Shown here one piece after another: positions 1 through 8,812 of a stretch of 64,000 nucleotides of DNA. The notes below the pieces were generated by a model, which was not told the DNA's origin, did not search any database, and saw only the letters and a list, made by a program, of their open reading frames with translations. Origin of the DNA: Gammaproteobacteria bacterium (GTDB lineage Bacteria; Pseudomonadota; Gammaproteobacteria; Competibacterales; Competibacteraceae); contig JACKMZ010000001.1 in the NCBI GenBank assembly GCA_024235135.1, forward strand, positions 62,001-126,000. Direction: 5' to 3'. Numbering within the stretch: the first letter of the stretch is position 1; each line of letters opens with the position of its first letter. The position numbers were made by a program, and so were the translations under genes.

Positions 1-1919
1 AGGAATCCGCCCAGGAAAAAGCGATTCTGCGGTCCGAGTTCGCCATCGAGTTTGCCTTCCAGGACCAAGCGCGGGATGAACGTGCTTTTGCCACGGGTGA
101 AGGGCCAGATGCCGCCGAAGCGGAGCGTCTGGAAGTCGTGGTCGGCGCCCAGACTTTTGCTGGAGAACGTGTATTCACTGCGGGTGGAAATGCCTTGGGT
201 GGGGAAGTTGACGTTATCGAGCGTATCCATCCACCAGCGCGTGTAGACGTTGCCATCGTCGAAATGGCCCTCCTGCAGGGTGGGCGCTCCGATCGTTAGC
301 GTGGCGCTGCTCCAGGCACGCCGGTAACCGATGCGCCACTCCGTGGAATCCCCGAGATTGATACCGCCCGCCAAGCCGATTTGGGTTTCGTTGATGCGGT
401 ATTCGGCCACTTCGGATTGATCTTGAAAGACCCCGAAATTGAAACGCTCGTAGGTGAAGTCGGGCACGATGAAATAACGGTAATCGGACCCGAAGGGTTG
501 GTAAAAGTCCGTGAACAGTTGCAGGGTATCGCCGAAGGACCCGAGCAGACGCCATTCGCCGCCCGCGCTGTTGACTTCGGTCATGGTGTAGCCCAGGCCC
601 AGGGTGAAGGCGCTGTCGCCCGAATCGCTGGACTCCAGATTCATGCCGAACTGCAGATAATTGGGACCCCACTCCTTGGCCACGGCATTAACGACCAAAC
701 CGGTCTTGCCGTGCTCCTCGACCAGCGAATAGTCCACTTTCTGGAAGTTGCCCAAGCCGTAGATCACGGCCAGATCCTTCTCCAATTCCGGGACATTGAG
801 CGGCGCGCCCTCCTTGACGTGTAGGCGTGCGGCGACGACGGAATCGGCCAGTCGGGAATTATTTTCGATACGAATGAAATCGATGGTCGGTGGGGTGGAC
901 GTTCTCGCGAAACGCTGCTTCGCCAGATAGGCTTGGTACTCCGGCTCGGATAGCGCCAGGCGTTGCAATTTCCACCGTTGGGCGAGCGCGGTCTGGGTGC
1001 CGATGGGGATGGCTTGCCCGGCTTTTTCGAAGGACATAGTGGAGATGTCGCCCAGATCCGGCTCGATCAAAATATCCTGAGGGCGCAGCGTGCCCAATTG
1101 CCGGACGGTGTTCTGGCGGGTCATGATCGTCGTCAGTTGATCGGTGATATCCAGTACCGATTGCAGATCGGCTTGCGGGGTCAGCGGCGTGCCGATATCG
1201 ACGACTATCAGCACGTCGGCGCAGGTTTCGCGCGCCACGTCCATGGGCAGATTGTTGGATACTCCGCCATCGACCAGCAGTTTGCCGTTCAACTCCATGG
1301 GGGCCAGGGCGCTGGGAATGGACATGCTGGCGCGCATCGCGTGACTCAGGGACCCGGACGCCAGCGCCACCGGCTCGCCGGTGGCGATGTCGGTCGCCAC
1401 CGCGCGGAAAGGAATCTTCAAATCGTCGAAATTCTTGATGTCCGCCACAGGCAGGGCCAAGCGATCCAACAGCAGAGTCAGCTTCTGGCCTTGAATGGCT
1501 CCCTTGGGCAGCGCCAGTTGGCCGTTCTTCAAGCCCGGTTTGGCTTTGACCAAAAAAGTGTCATCGTCGCGCTTGCGGCGAAACGAGAGATCCGTGCGCG
1601 GCGGGTTGTCATTGAAAAGCTCGCCCCAGTCGATGCCGGTCAGCGTGGCTTCCATTTCGTCCACCGACATGCCGGAGGCGTACAGACCGCCGACGATAGA
1701 ACCCATGCTGGTCCCGGCGATACAATCGATCGGCACCCGTAATTCCTCAAGCACCCTGATGACACCGATATGCGCGGCTCCACGGGCACCGCCTCCGCTC
1801 AATACCAGGCCGATCCTGGGCCGGCCCGGATTTTCGCCGAGGGCGAGTTCCGGAACGGACAACATGGCGACCACGAGCGCCAGGAGAAATCCGTGGGCCC
1901 ATCGATGGATAGCATTCAT
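1..1919 (-). CDS. Patatin-like phospholipase with C-terminal BamA-type beta-barrel (partial, runs off the left edge)
   Basis: The reading frame opens at 1919 with a signal peptide (about residues 1-28) and continues open to base 1. The patatin domain shows the oxyanion motif SGGGARG (residues 41-47), the nucleophile elbow GTSMG (69-73, Ser71) and the Asp of DGGV near residue 216, completing a Ser-Asp lipase dyad. The last residues in the window (FFLGGF) look like the surface-antigen barrel that follows a POTRA domain in the RssA/PlpD-like family. PlpD-type proteins are type Vd autotransporters that expose or release the lipase. At least 639 residues are present against roughly 730-760 usual for the family, so only the end of the barrel is missing. 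The start has only a weak ribosome site. Substrate is unknown. Confidence 0.85.
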   Translation of the reverse strand, partial: MNAIHRWAHGFLLALVVAMLSVPELALGENPGRPRIGLVLSGGGARGAAHIGVIRVLEELRVPIDCIAGTSMGSIVGGLYASGMSVDEMEATLTGIDWGELFNDNPPRTDLSFRRKRDDDTFLVKAKPGLKNGQLALPKGAIQGQKLTLLLDRLALPVADIKNFDDLKIPFRAVATDIATGEPVALASGSLSHAMRASMSIPSALAPMELNGKLLVDGGVSNNLPMDVARETCADVLIVVDIGTPLTPQADLQSVLDITDQLTTIMTRQNTVRQLGTLRPQDILIEPDLGDISTMSFEKAGQAIPIGTQTALAQRWKLQRLALSEPEYQAYLAKQRFARTSTPPTIDFIRIENNSRLADSVVAARLHVKEGAPLNVPELEKDLAVIYGLGNFQKVDYSLVEEHGKTGLVVNAVAKEWGPNYLQFGMNLESSDSGDSAFTLGLGYTMTEVNSAGGEWRLLGSFGDTLQLFTDFYQPFGSDYRYFIVPDFTYERFNFGVFQDQSEVAEYRINETQIGLAGGINLGDSTEWRIGYRRAWSSATLTIGAPTLQEGHFDDGNVYTRWWMDTLDNVNFPTQGISTRSEYTFSSKSLGADHDFQTLRFGGIWPFTRGKSTFIPRLVLEGKLDGELGPQNRFFLGGF

Positions 1920-2280
1920 TAGTGGCTCGCTGGATCAAAAAGGTTGAGAAGCCGGGGCGTCGCCGGTAATCGGGATTTTTTCGTCCATATTAGAGGATGC
2001 CGTGAAACTCGTCGTCTTGTCCTGGGTCAAGGAGCTAATCGGGAACCACCCCCGCGTTGCCGCGTACCAAACGCCATCCGTCCGGCCGGAACGATCCGAG
2101 CCGTCCTGGAGCGGGCGCAGCGATCCTCGGAGGTTGGGGGTGTGCGAGCGGGCCATGGGTAGCGGGATGGGAGACGACGGGAGCGGTGCATTGGCTAAGC
2201 TTTGAGTGTGACCGATTGCAGAGCGTCACCGGCGCCCGGCGCGCCGTGTGATTCCATCCGTTCGATAAGGGGAAAAAGCT
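1920..2280. other. Intergenic region between divergent genes, no gene seen
   Basis: The 361 bases between the divergent patatin-like gene and the PilZ-like gene hold no convincing coding frame; the overlapping short frames on both strands have no recognisable sequence. It must contain the promoters of both genes. A ribosome site (AAGGGG) lies just before 2281. Confidence 0.5.
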
Positions 2281-2634
2281 ATGGCTATGAAAGGCGGCGG
2301 TGCGAAGAAGAGCAGTCAATCCATGCAGAAAGAAATTATGTTGGAACTGGGAGGCGGCATGTCCTGCTACGGACAGATCGTCAATCTGACACAGGACAAT
2401 GCGCTGATCGGCACCAACGCATTCTCCATGACGGGTCGCCGCCCACCCAGCGTGGGCACCACCGGCATCATGTCGATGACCGTCAGTACCCACGGCAAGC
2501 AGGAAGCCTTGAAAATCTCTTGCCGGGTGGCCTATGTGAATTCCGGCCAGATCGGGCTCAACATTCTGGCCTCCGGCTTGACCAATTATCAGCAGGAATT
2601 GTTGAGGCAAGTCACGGAGGGCGGCTCGAATTAG
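2281..2634 (+). CDS. Small PilZ-like protein with degenerate c-di-GMP motifs
   Basis: A 117-residue protein with a good ribosome site (AAGGGG). The pattern of beta strands ending in CRVAYVNSGQIGLNIL resembles the closing strands of a PilZ domain. The c-di-GMP-binding signature (RxxxR followed by D/NxSxxG) is not intact: the place of the second motif reads NLTQDNALIGT and no RxxxR precedes it. It may therefore be a type IV pilus PilZ-like adaptor that does not bind the nucleotide, or simply an unrelated beta-barrel protein. It stands alone, divergent from the patatin-like gene and convergent with the GNAT gene downstream. Confidence 0.5.
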   Translation: MAMKGGGAKKSSQSMQKEIMLELGGGMSCYGQIVNLTQDNALIGTNAFSMTGRRPPSVGTTGIMSMTVSTHGKQEALKISCRVAYVNSGQIGLNILASGLTNYQQELLRQVTEGGSN

Positions 2635-2643
2635 GGGCGTTGC

Positions 2644-3108
2644 CTAAGGTAGCCTTTTGTGCATCGGGAACTGCGTGAAATACCGGCCCCGATGGCCTTT
2701 CGTTTGCCGCCTGAGCGGCAGGAATCCCTGCTTCCGAAAAAACCGTCGGGCCGTCAAACTGACCTCGGCATACAGGCGCGCGATACCCCGGCGCCGGCTC
2801 TCGGCCACGATACGTTGCAGGAGGCTGGCGCCCACACCGCGTCCCTGCCATTGAGCGTGCACGTAAAAGCAATCGATATGGCCGGTGGTCTCAAGCTGGG
2901 CAAATCCGACGATGACGCCCCGGTCTTGCGCGACCCAAGTGTGGCGGTGGCGAAAACGTCGAGCCCAATAGGAAGTGGCTTGGACTTTGGGCGCCCAGGC
3001 CTGGATTTGTCGGGGCGTATAGTCCCGGCCGTTGACGGTGTGGACGGTGTCGAAAAACAGCCGGGCGATGGCGGGAATGTCCTTTTTCTCGACCCGGCGG
3101 ATTAACAC
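2644..3108 (-). CDS. GNAT family N-acetyltransferase
   Basis: A 154-residue protein with the typical acetyl-CoA binding motif A, QWQGRGVGASLL, at about residues 87-98, followed by the helix-strand order of a GNAT fold and the late motif FFRKQGFLPL. The start MLIRRVEKKDIPAIARLF fits the first strand and helix of the fold. It overlaps no neighbour and lies 70 bases downstream of msrA on the same strand. The substrate cannot be told from sequence; small stand-alone GNATs of this kind acetylate amines on metabolites or proteins. Confidence 0.85.
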   Translation of the reverse strand: MLIRRVEKKDIPAIARLFFDTVHTVNGRDYTPRQIQAWAPKVQATSYWARRFRHRHTWVAQDRGVIVGFAQLETTGHIDCFYVHAQWQGRGVGASLLQRIVAESRRRGIARLYAEVSLTARRFFRKQGFLPLRRQTKGHRGRYFTQFPMHKRLP

Positions 3109-3178
3109 GGTAGTCTCGTCTTCCTGAAGCCGGCGGAGGGCTCCCTCCGGTAGCGGGTTTGTTCGGTCGTTTCGGTGT

Positions 3179-3817
3179 TTATGCCGCCGAACAGCTCACG
3201 CCCGTGCCGCCCAGGCCGCAATAGCCACCGGGATTTTTCGCCAGATACTGTTGGTGGTAGGGTTCGGCGTAATAGAATTCGGGGGCGCTCCGGATTTCGG
3301 TGGTGATCGATCCATAACCGGCTGTCGCCAAGGCTTTTTGATACGTTTCCTGCGAAATCGACGCGGCGGTTTGCTGCGCCTCGCCGTAGGTGTAAACGAC
3401 CGACCGGTATTGGGTGCCGATGTCGTTGCCCTGACGCATGCCTTGGGTGGGGTCGTGCGCTTCCCAAAACACCCGCAGCAATTGCTGGTATGCGACCACC
3501 TGCGGGTCGAATACCACCAACACCGCTTCGGCATGCCCGGTTTGCCCGGTGCAGACTTCCTCGTAGGTGGGGTTGGGCGTGTAGCCGCCCGCATAGCCGA
3601 CCGCCGTGGTGAATACGCCTTCCACCTGCCAGAATTTTCGCTCCGCCCCCCAGAAACAGCCCAGGCCAAACACCGCTTTTTCCATGCCCTCGGGAAACGG
3701 CGTCGTCAGGGGATGGCCGTTGACATAGTGACGGTCGGGCACGGGCATGGCTTCGGCCCGCCCGCTCAGCGCCTGCGCGGCGCTCGGCAGGTGATTTTTC
3801 TTGGTGAACCAGAACAT
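3179..3817 (-). CDS. msrA: Peptide methionine-S-sulfoxide reductase MsrA
   Basis: Reduces the S form of methionine sulfoxide in proteins and free methionine. The active-site motif GLGCFWGAE is present (nucleophile Cys54), as are the family blocks VGYAGG, GHAEAV and YRSVVYT, and two resolving cysteines near the C-terminus (about 200 and 209) in [11 protein letters not shown]. At 212 residues it matches the E. coli-type enzyme that has an N-terminal extension ([21 protein letters not shown]). There is no signal peptide, so it acts in the cytoplasm and probably uses thioredoxin to recycle the disulfide. Confidence 0.95.
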   Translation of the reverse strand: MFWFTKKNHLPSAAQALSGRAEAMPVPDRHYVNGHPLTTPFPEGMEKAVFGLGCFWGAERKFWQVEGVFTTAVGYAGGYTPNPTYEEVCTGQTGHAEAVLVVFDPQVVAYQQLLRVFWEAHDPTQGMRQGNDIGTQYRSVVYTYGEAQQTAASISQETYQKALATAGYGSITTEIRSAPEFYYAEPYHQQYLAKNPGGYCGLGGTGVSCSAA

Positions 3818-3924
3818 GTTGTCATCCTCAAGAGGCGGTTGCTCGGGTACGGACAGCCTTGCTCCGGGATCGGCAAGGGGCGATGAATGTTTTGACGCTG
3901 CCGGGCCGCATCGGTTTTACCGGT

Positions 3925-5253
3925 TTACGCTTCGAACAGCGCGATGGATTCGACATGAGTGGTATGCGGGAACATGTCCATGACCCCGGCGCTGACCAGG
4001 CGAAAGCCGTGGCGATGCACCAATTCGGCGGCGTCACGGGCCAAGGTCGCCGGATGGCAGGACACGTAGACAATTCGTGCGGCGCCCAATCCAGCCAAGC
4101 GGGGCAGGATGGGCAATGCCCCGGAGCGGGGAGGATCGAGCAGGATCTTGTCGTAGGACGGCTGCGCCCATGGGGAATCTTCGCTCAATCGGGCCAAGTC
4201 GTCGGCGTAGAACCGGACGTTGTGAATGCCGTTGCGTTGCCCGTTGCCCTGCGCCCAGTCCACCATTTCGCCATCGCCTTCCACCCCGACCACCTCGCGG
4301 GCATGGCGGGCCAGGGCCAGCGTGAAATTACCCAATCCGCAGAACAAATCCAAAACCCGGTCTTGCGGCGTGACGTTCAGCAGGTTCAAGGCCCGGTCAA
4401 CCATCTGACGATTGATCGCCGGATTGATCTGCATGAAATGGTAAGGCAGAAAGGTCAGGTTCAGGCCATGATCGGGCAGACGGTAGCTGAGCTGGGCGTG
4501 CTCGGGCCACAACAGTTCGGTGGATCGCACGCCGCCTGGCTGCACGTAGATATGCAGATCGTGGGCTTGACCAAACGCGGTGAGCCGAGCGCGGTCCGCT
4601 TCGGTGGGCGGTCGCAGCACCCGAAAACTCAGGGCGACGGTTTCGTCCCCGGCGGCCAATTCGATTTGCGGCACCTGCTGGGCCAGTGACAAACTCCCCA
4701 CCAGTTCCGCCAAAGCTTCCAACAGTCCGCCCACGCGGGGATGCAAGACCTCGCAACGCCGCAGATCGGCAAGGTACGGCGCGTTACGCTCACGGAAACC
4801 GACCAGCACGCGGCCTTTCTTGGGGACGTACTTGACTCCCAGCCGCGCCTTGTAACGGTAGGCCCAATGCGGTCCGCGCAGCGGCTCCAGCACCTGGCTT
4901 GGCTGAACCTTGCCGATGCGGGATAGATTGTCGAGCAGCCACGCCTGCTTGTAATCCAGTTGCCGATCGGCCGCCAGATGCTGCAGGCTGCAGCCGCCGC
5001 AGACGCCGAAGTGCGCGCAACGAGGCTCGACCCGTTCGGATGAAGGCGTGATGATTTCCTCCGCTCGGCCCTCATCGTATTTATTGTGACGGGACAGCGT
5101 CGTGAACGACACGCTTTCGCCGGGCAGGGCGCCTTCGATGAAAACGGTCTTGCCGTCGCGGTGCGCCACGCCCCGGCCATCGTGCGCCAGCGTTTCGATG
5201 GGGGTCGTCAGCGTTTCGGCCGGCCGGGGTGAAGATTTACGCGAAGCGCGCAT
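3925..5253 (-). CDS. rlmD: 23S rRNA (uracil-1939-C5)-methyltransferase RlmD
   Basis: SAM-dependent methylation of U1939 in 23S rRNA. The protein starts with a TRAM RNA-binding domain (about residues 16-68, with HDGRGVAHRDGKTVFIEGALPG), followed by the cysteines of a 4Fe-4S cluster (Cys79, Cys85, Cys88 in CAHFGVCGGC, and a later Cys in RRCEVLHP). The C-terminal Rossmann domain carries VLDLFCGLGNFTLALA and the catalytic cysteine in YVSCHPATLARD. The length of 442 residues is normal for RumA/RlmD. The stop lies 11 bases downstream of the exonuclease start, so the two genes are close but on the same strand with separate frames. Confidence 0.95.
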   Translation of the reverse strand: MRASRKSSPRPAETLTTPIETLAHDGRGVAHRDGKTVFIEGALPGESVSFTTLSRHNKYDEGRAEEIITPSSERVEPRCAHFGVCGGCSLQHLAADRQLDYKQAWLLDNLSRIGKVQPSQVLEPLRGPHWAYRYKARLGVKYVPKKGRVLVGFRERNAPYLADLRRCEVLHPRVGGLLEALAELVGSLSLAQQVPQIELAAGDETVALSFRVLRPPTEADRARLTAFGQAHDLHIYVQPGGVRSTELLWPEHAQLSYRLPDHGLNLTFLPYHFMQINPAINRQMVDRALNLLNVTPQDRVLDLFCGLGNFTLALARHAREVVGVEGDGEMVDWAQGNGQRNGIHNVRFYADDLARLSEDSPWAQPSYDKILLDPPRSGALPILPRLAGLGAARIVYVSCHPATLARDAAELVHRHGFRLVSAGVMDMFPHTTHVESIALFEA

Positions 5254-5264
5254 CGAATGCTCTC

Positions 5265-6035
5265 TCAGTCGGCCCAGGCTTGCAGGAATTCATTGAAATG
5301 CGGTTGGTTTTCGGCGGCCAGTGTGGTGCGCAACAATTGGCATTCCCGTCGATAGTCCGCATCCTTCAGTTTGCCGCGCAGCAGTTCGAAACGCAGATAA
5401 ACCAGATAAGTATTCAACACATCGGTCTCGCAGTAATGGCGGATTCCTTCGATGTCTCCCGCTTGGAAGCTGTCCCAGACCTTGGACCCATGCATCCCCA
5501 GTTTGCCCGGCAGGCCCAGCAGCACGGCGATTTCATCCAGGGGAGCGGCGGCCCGGGGTTGATAACCGGACAGGACATCCATGAGATCGGTATGCCGCCA
5601 GTGAAAGCGGCCGAGGTAGTTGTTCCAGCGAAAGCTGCTGTCTTCCTCGCCGATGTCCCAATAACGGGACATGTCGACACCGTGCAGCAAACCCCGGTAA
5701 TGCAGCACCGGCAGATCGAAACCGCTGCCATTCCAGGAAACCAGGGTCGGGGTGTAACGGGATAAACCGTCGAAGAAGCGTTGCAGCAATTCCCGTTCCG
5801 GTGAATCGGGATGCCCCAGGGACCAGACCTTGCAGCGATCGGCTGAACGCAACACGCCGGCGATGGCCACAACCCGCTGCAGATGCGGTCGCAGGAAATC
5901 GTTCCCGGTTTCCTGACGGCGCTTGCTGAACATCACTTCCGCGATGTCGGCGGCCGGCATTTCCGGCAAACCATACAAACGCCGCCCGCCGTCCACGTCG
6001 GGCACGGTTTCGATATCGAAGACGAAGACGTTCAC
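5265..6035 (-). CDS. PolB-like 3'-5' exonuclease (DNA_pol_B_exo2 family)
   Basis: A 256-residue DnaQ-fold exonuclease. ExoI is FDIETVPD at residues 5-12, ExoII is SWNGSGFDLPVLHYR near the middle, and ExoIII is the YCETDVLNTYLVY block, so all four metal-binding acidic residues are present. The family (PF10108) is found as a single domain beside rlmD or other house-keeping genes in many proteobacteria and is often mis-labelled as polysaccharide biosynthesis. A role in RNA or DNA end processing is likely, but the true substrate is not known. Confidence 0.85.
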   Translation of the reverse strand: MNVFVFDIETVPDVDGGRRLYGLPEMPAADIAEVMFSKRRQETGNDFLRPHLQRVVAIAGVLRSADRCKVWSLGHPDSPERELLQRFFDGLSRYTPTLVSWNGSGFDLPVLHYRGLLHGVDMSRYWDIGEEDSSFRWNNYLGRFHWRHTDLMDVLSGYQPRAAAPLDEIAVLLGLPGKLGMHGSKVWDSFQAGDIEGIRHYCETDVLNTYLVYLRFELLRGKLKDADYRRECQLLRTTLAAENQPHFNEFLQAWAD

Positions 6036-6044
6036 GGCCGGCGA

Positions 6045-6665
6045 TTATTTCTGGGTCCAACCGGATTTGCCTTGGTACCACCAGCCGGAACGGGCGTTGC
6101 TGATCCATTGGCGGGCGAAGGTAGCGCGGATATCCCCTTCCCATTCCGGATGCCCATTGGCCTTGGCGATTTCCGTGTACAACGCACGGCGATCCTTATT
6201 TTCCTGATTCACCAACTGTTTCAGGGCATTGCGTTGGTTGAGCGGAGCCGCGTTCAAATCCCGCACCGCCAGAAGACCATCGCGGGTCAGGCCGACAGCG
6301 CCGTTGTCGTAGAAGGGCGCCAGTTGACGATAACGCTGGGCCATGGAATTTTTCAATTGATTGATGGCCGGGGTATCGATGTTGATATTAGCCTGGGCCT
6401 GGGCCGCGGGCAGAACGAAGTCCAACAGACCGTTCCTCCAGGCCAGCCGATTCGTCTCCGGCGTTTCCCGCCGGCCCTGATCCGGCGGGCTGATGGGCGG
6501 AGCGCTATGACCATCGGGTTGCTCCTGCCAGACCTCGCGGATGATCTGGTCCGCCGCCTTTTCCGCCGCCGCCGCGGGAAAATAGATATTGATGGTGACG
6601 CAGGCGGACAGCAGACCCAGGCATCCCAACAACCAGGCGAATGTTCGCGATACGGAACGACTCAT
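6045..6665 (-). CDS. YdbL-like DUF1318 lipoprotein
   Basis: The 206-residue product begins with a lipoprotein signal ending in LLSAC (lipid Cys22), followed by VTINIYFPAAAAEKAADQ and a DUF1318/YdbL domain in the second half (from MAQRYRQLAPFYDNGAVG to the end). It is encoded 22 bases after the YdbH-like gene on the same strand, matching the ydbH-ynbE-ydbL operon of Enterobacteria. In E. coli YdbL modulates the YdbH-YnbE intermembrane phospholipid bridge. Here no separate ynbE frame is seen; the lipoprotein anchor sits on YdbL itself, so this protein may also serve as the outer membrane partner (inference). Confidence 0.75.
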   Translation of the reverse strand: MSRSVSRTFAWLLGCLGLLSACVTINIYFPAAAAEKAADQIIREVWQEQPDGHSAPPISPPDQGRRETPETNRLAWRNGLLDFVLPAAQAQANINIDTPAINQLKNSMAQRYRQLAPFYDNGAVGLTRDGLLAVRDLNAAPLNQRNALKQLVNQENKDRRALYTEIAKANGHPEWEGDIRATFARQWISNARSGWWYQGKSGWTQK

Positions 6666-6687
6666 GGGGAAACACTCCTCGTTGTTA

Positions 6688-8736
6688 TCACTTCACTACC
6701 GGCCCTTCACTTTCGGCGGCCGCTTTGAGGCGGGCCAACAATTCCGGCCAATCGACCCGCCGCGTATAACCGATGACATCAATGCGCGGCAGACCGCCGC
6801 CTTCCACCAGATAATAACCCCGCGGCGCCGGAGCCACGCCATCCATTTCGCAAACGGCATTGACCAGACGGCAACGGATACCCAGGCGTTTGTAGCGGAA
6901 GGACTCGAACATACCGATGAAACCACGGGACAACGCCTCCGTCACGCCGCCCCCGCCCAGCGCGGAGATGTTCTCCACGGCCCGTTGGCTGATGCGGCGC
7001 CGGGAATCGTCGCCCGGCGGCGTCGCCAACTCAGCGTCGAAATACACCGGCTGCCAGTTTTCCAGACGCAGATCGCGCACCTGCCCGCCTAATTTGCCTT
7101 CGATCTTACCGAAATTGAAGGTTTGCGTCAGGCTCAGCAAGTCCAGGTTCTGGATCGTCAAATTGGCGAAGGTCCGGGGAATTTGCCCCAAGGGATCTTC
7201 CAGGCGTAAATCGTTGAGGGTGATCTGGCCCTTAAACAAGCGCACGATCAACGCGCCGTCCACCGTCAGGCGATGCGCCGCGTAACGGGCCGCCGGGATG
7301 ACGCCCGAGATCTGCCCCTTCAACGGCGGCCATTGCAAGGCGCTGCTCAAGGGCTCCAACGAGATCGGACTCACCTCGCCGTCGAACTGCCACTGCAAGT
7401 CATCCGTTCCCAGGCCCTGGCCCTGGAGGCGCTCGATCACCAAAGCGCCATCGAGCACGGGTATCCGGGTTCGGGCGGGAATCCGAAAATGATCATTTTG
7501 GGTTTCCAGCGCGAGTCGAGCCGCGCCCAAGGACAAGCGGTACAAACGACCGCTACGCCAGTCGAGATGAGAGCGCCGTGGCTTATCGTCCAGTCCCCAA
7601 TCCACCTCGCCATTGAGGTTCTGTCCGCCGAACCGTCCCTGACGATCATCCAGGTCCAGGTCGCTGAGTTCGATGCGAATCCGCCGCAATCCGTCCGGGG
7701 TGAGTTCCACGTTGCCCGCTAAGCGCCCGTGGGTCTCCAGGTCACCCAACACGGTGTCGGCGACGAAGGGCTGCAGATAGCGTTCGTAGAAGGCGGGAAA
7801 AACCGCTTCCCGAAGTTCCAGGGAAAGATTTTGTAGAACGAACGTGTCGTTCCAAGCGAACGACAGACGGCCTTGGGCTTGCAACACGCCCGGATCGGTC
7901 AGTTGCAACGCGTCCACCCGCCAGCGCCCGCCATCGCGTCGGCCGCGCAGGGTTAGTTGCAATGGGGCCCGACCTTGGGGGGCTTCCAGAAACAGCGGCT
8001 CCAGATAGAGTTGACCGGAGAAACCCAGTTGCGCCGTGAATTGTTCCTGCCGCCAATCGGTTTGGAGTTCGAGATTCAGGTTCTGAGCCGCGTAACGTCC
8101 GGACGAATCGGCCAAGGTCAAATCCTTTCCCGTCAAGCTCAATTGCGTACGCTCGACTTGCGCGCCGCGTCCGGCCCATTCGCCTGCCAGTCGCCAATGG
8201 CCGGCGGCCTGCTGGTCCTGGGCGAACTGGCGGGCCCAAGCGGCGGGAAGCAATTGGATCAGCCCGCCACTGGTCAGGGCATCGGCCTGGACTTGCAGTT
8301 GCCAGGCATCGCCCTGCCAATGCCCCTGCAAGGTCACGCGCCCTTGGGCCAGGTTCAGTTCCGTCAGGGAGAAAACGAGGTCGGGGGAATCGGTGTGGTA
8401 GGTGAACTCACCCCGTCCCACGATGGCTTGAGCACCGAGGGCCGTTTGCAAAGTGCCCGCCTGGCAGCGGACTTGCGTCGACTCCCAGAGCAGATCCGGG
8501 CAGTTCACTTGGAGTTTTTCCAGCGACAGCGGCAGATCCGGCAGGACAAAACGGGCGATGGCCAGTTGCAACGATCCCGAACCGCTGGCCGGGCGTTCCA
8601 GGCTTATATCGAGATCCTGGGCGTTCCAACCGGCACCGGACAAGGCGTCCATCTGCGTGCGCAGATGTATTTCGGCGCCGGTCGCGATAGTGGACGGCCC
8701 GGCGGTCCCCAACGCGACGCAGGCCGCCAGCCGCAT
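6688..8736 (-). CDS. YdbH-like AsmA-family intermembrane phospholipid transport protein
   Basis: A 682-residue protein rich in beta-strand repeats with the C-terminal signature of the YdbH family: a glycine run plus SFRYKRLGIRCRLVNAVCEM, then GYYLVEGGGLPRIDVIG and RRVDWPELLARL. AsmA-like YdbH, TamB and YhdP form periplasmic grooves carrying phospholipids to the outer membrane. The N-terminal hydrophobic stretch is short (MRLAACVALGTAG); no better in-frame start codon exists upstream before the frame enters cysM, so 8736 was kept. Its partner ydbL follows directly. The E. coli protein is about 880 residues, so this is a shorter form. Confidence 0.75.
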   Translation of the reverse strand: MRLAACVALGTAGPSTIATGAEIHLRTQMDALSGAGWNAQDLDISLERPASGSGSLQLAIARFVLPDLPLSLEKLQVNCPDLLWESTQVRCQAGTLQTALGAQAIVGRGEFTYHTDSPDLVFSLTELNLAQGRVTLQGHWQGDAWQLQVQADALTSGGLIQLLPAAWARQFAQDQQAAGHWRLAGEWAGRGAQVERTQLSLTGKDLTLADSSGRYAAQNLNLELQTDWRQEQFTAQLGFSGQLYLEPLFLEAPQGRAPLQLTLRGRRDGGRWRVDALQLTDPGVLQAQGRLSFAWNDTFVLQNLSLELREAVFPAFYERYLQPFVADTVLGDLETHGRLAGNVELTPDGLRRIRIELSDLDLDDRQGRFGGQNLNGEVDWGLDDKPRRSHLDWRSGRLYRLSLGAARLALETQNDHFRIPARTRIPVLDGALVIERLQGQGLGTDDLQWQFDGEVSPISLEPLSSALQWPPLKGQISGVIPAARYAAHRLTVDGALIVRLFKGQITLNDLRLEDPLGQIPRTFANLTIQNLDLLSLTQTFNFGKIEGKLGGQVRDLRLENWQPVYFDAELATPPGDDSRRRISQRAVENISALGGGGVTEALSRGFIGMFESFRYKRLGIRCRLVNAVCEMDGVAPAPRGYYLVEGGGLPRIDVIGYTRRVDWPELLARLKAAAESEGPVVK

Positions 8737-8812
8737 TCCGAGAGCGAACGCGGCTCCGTTTGGACTTGACGGAAAAAGTTGGGGTCGGTCGCGGAAAACG
8801 ACGAGGTGGCCC

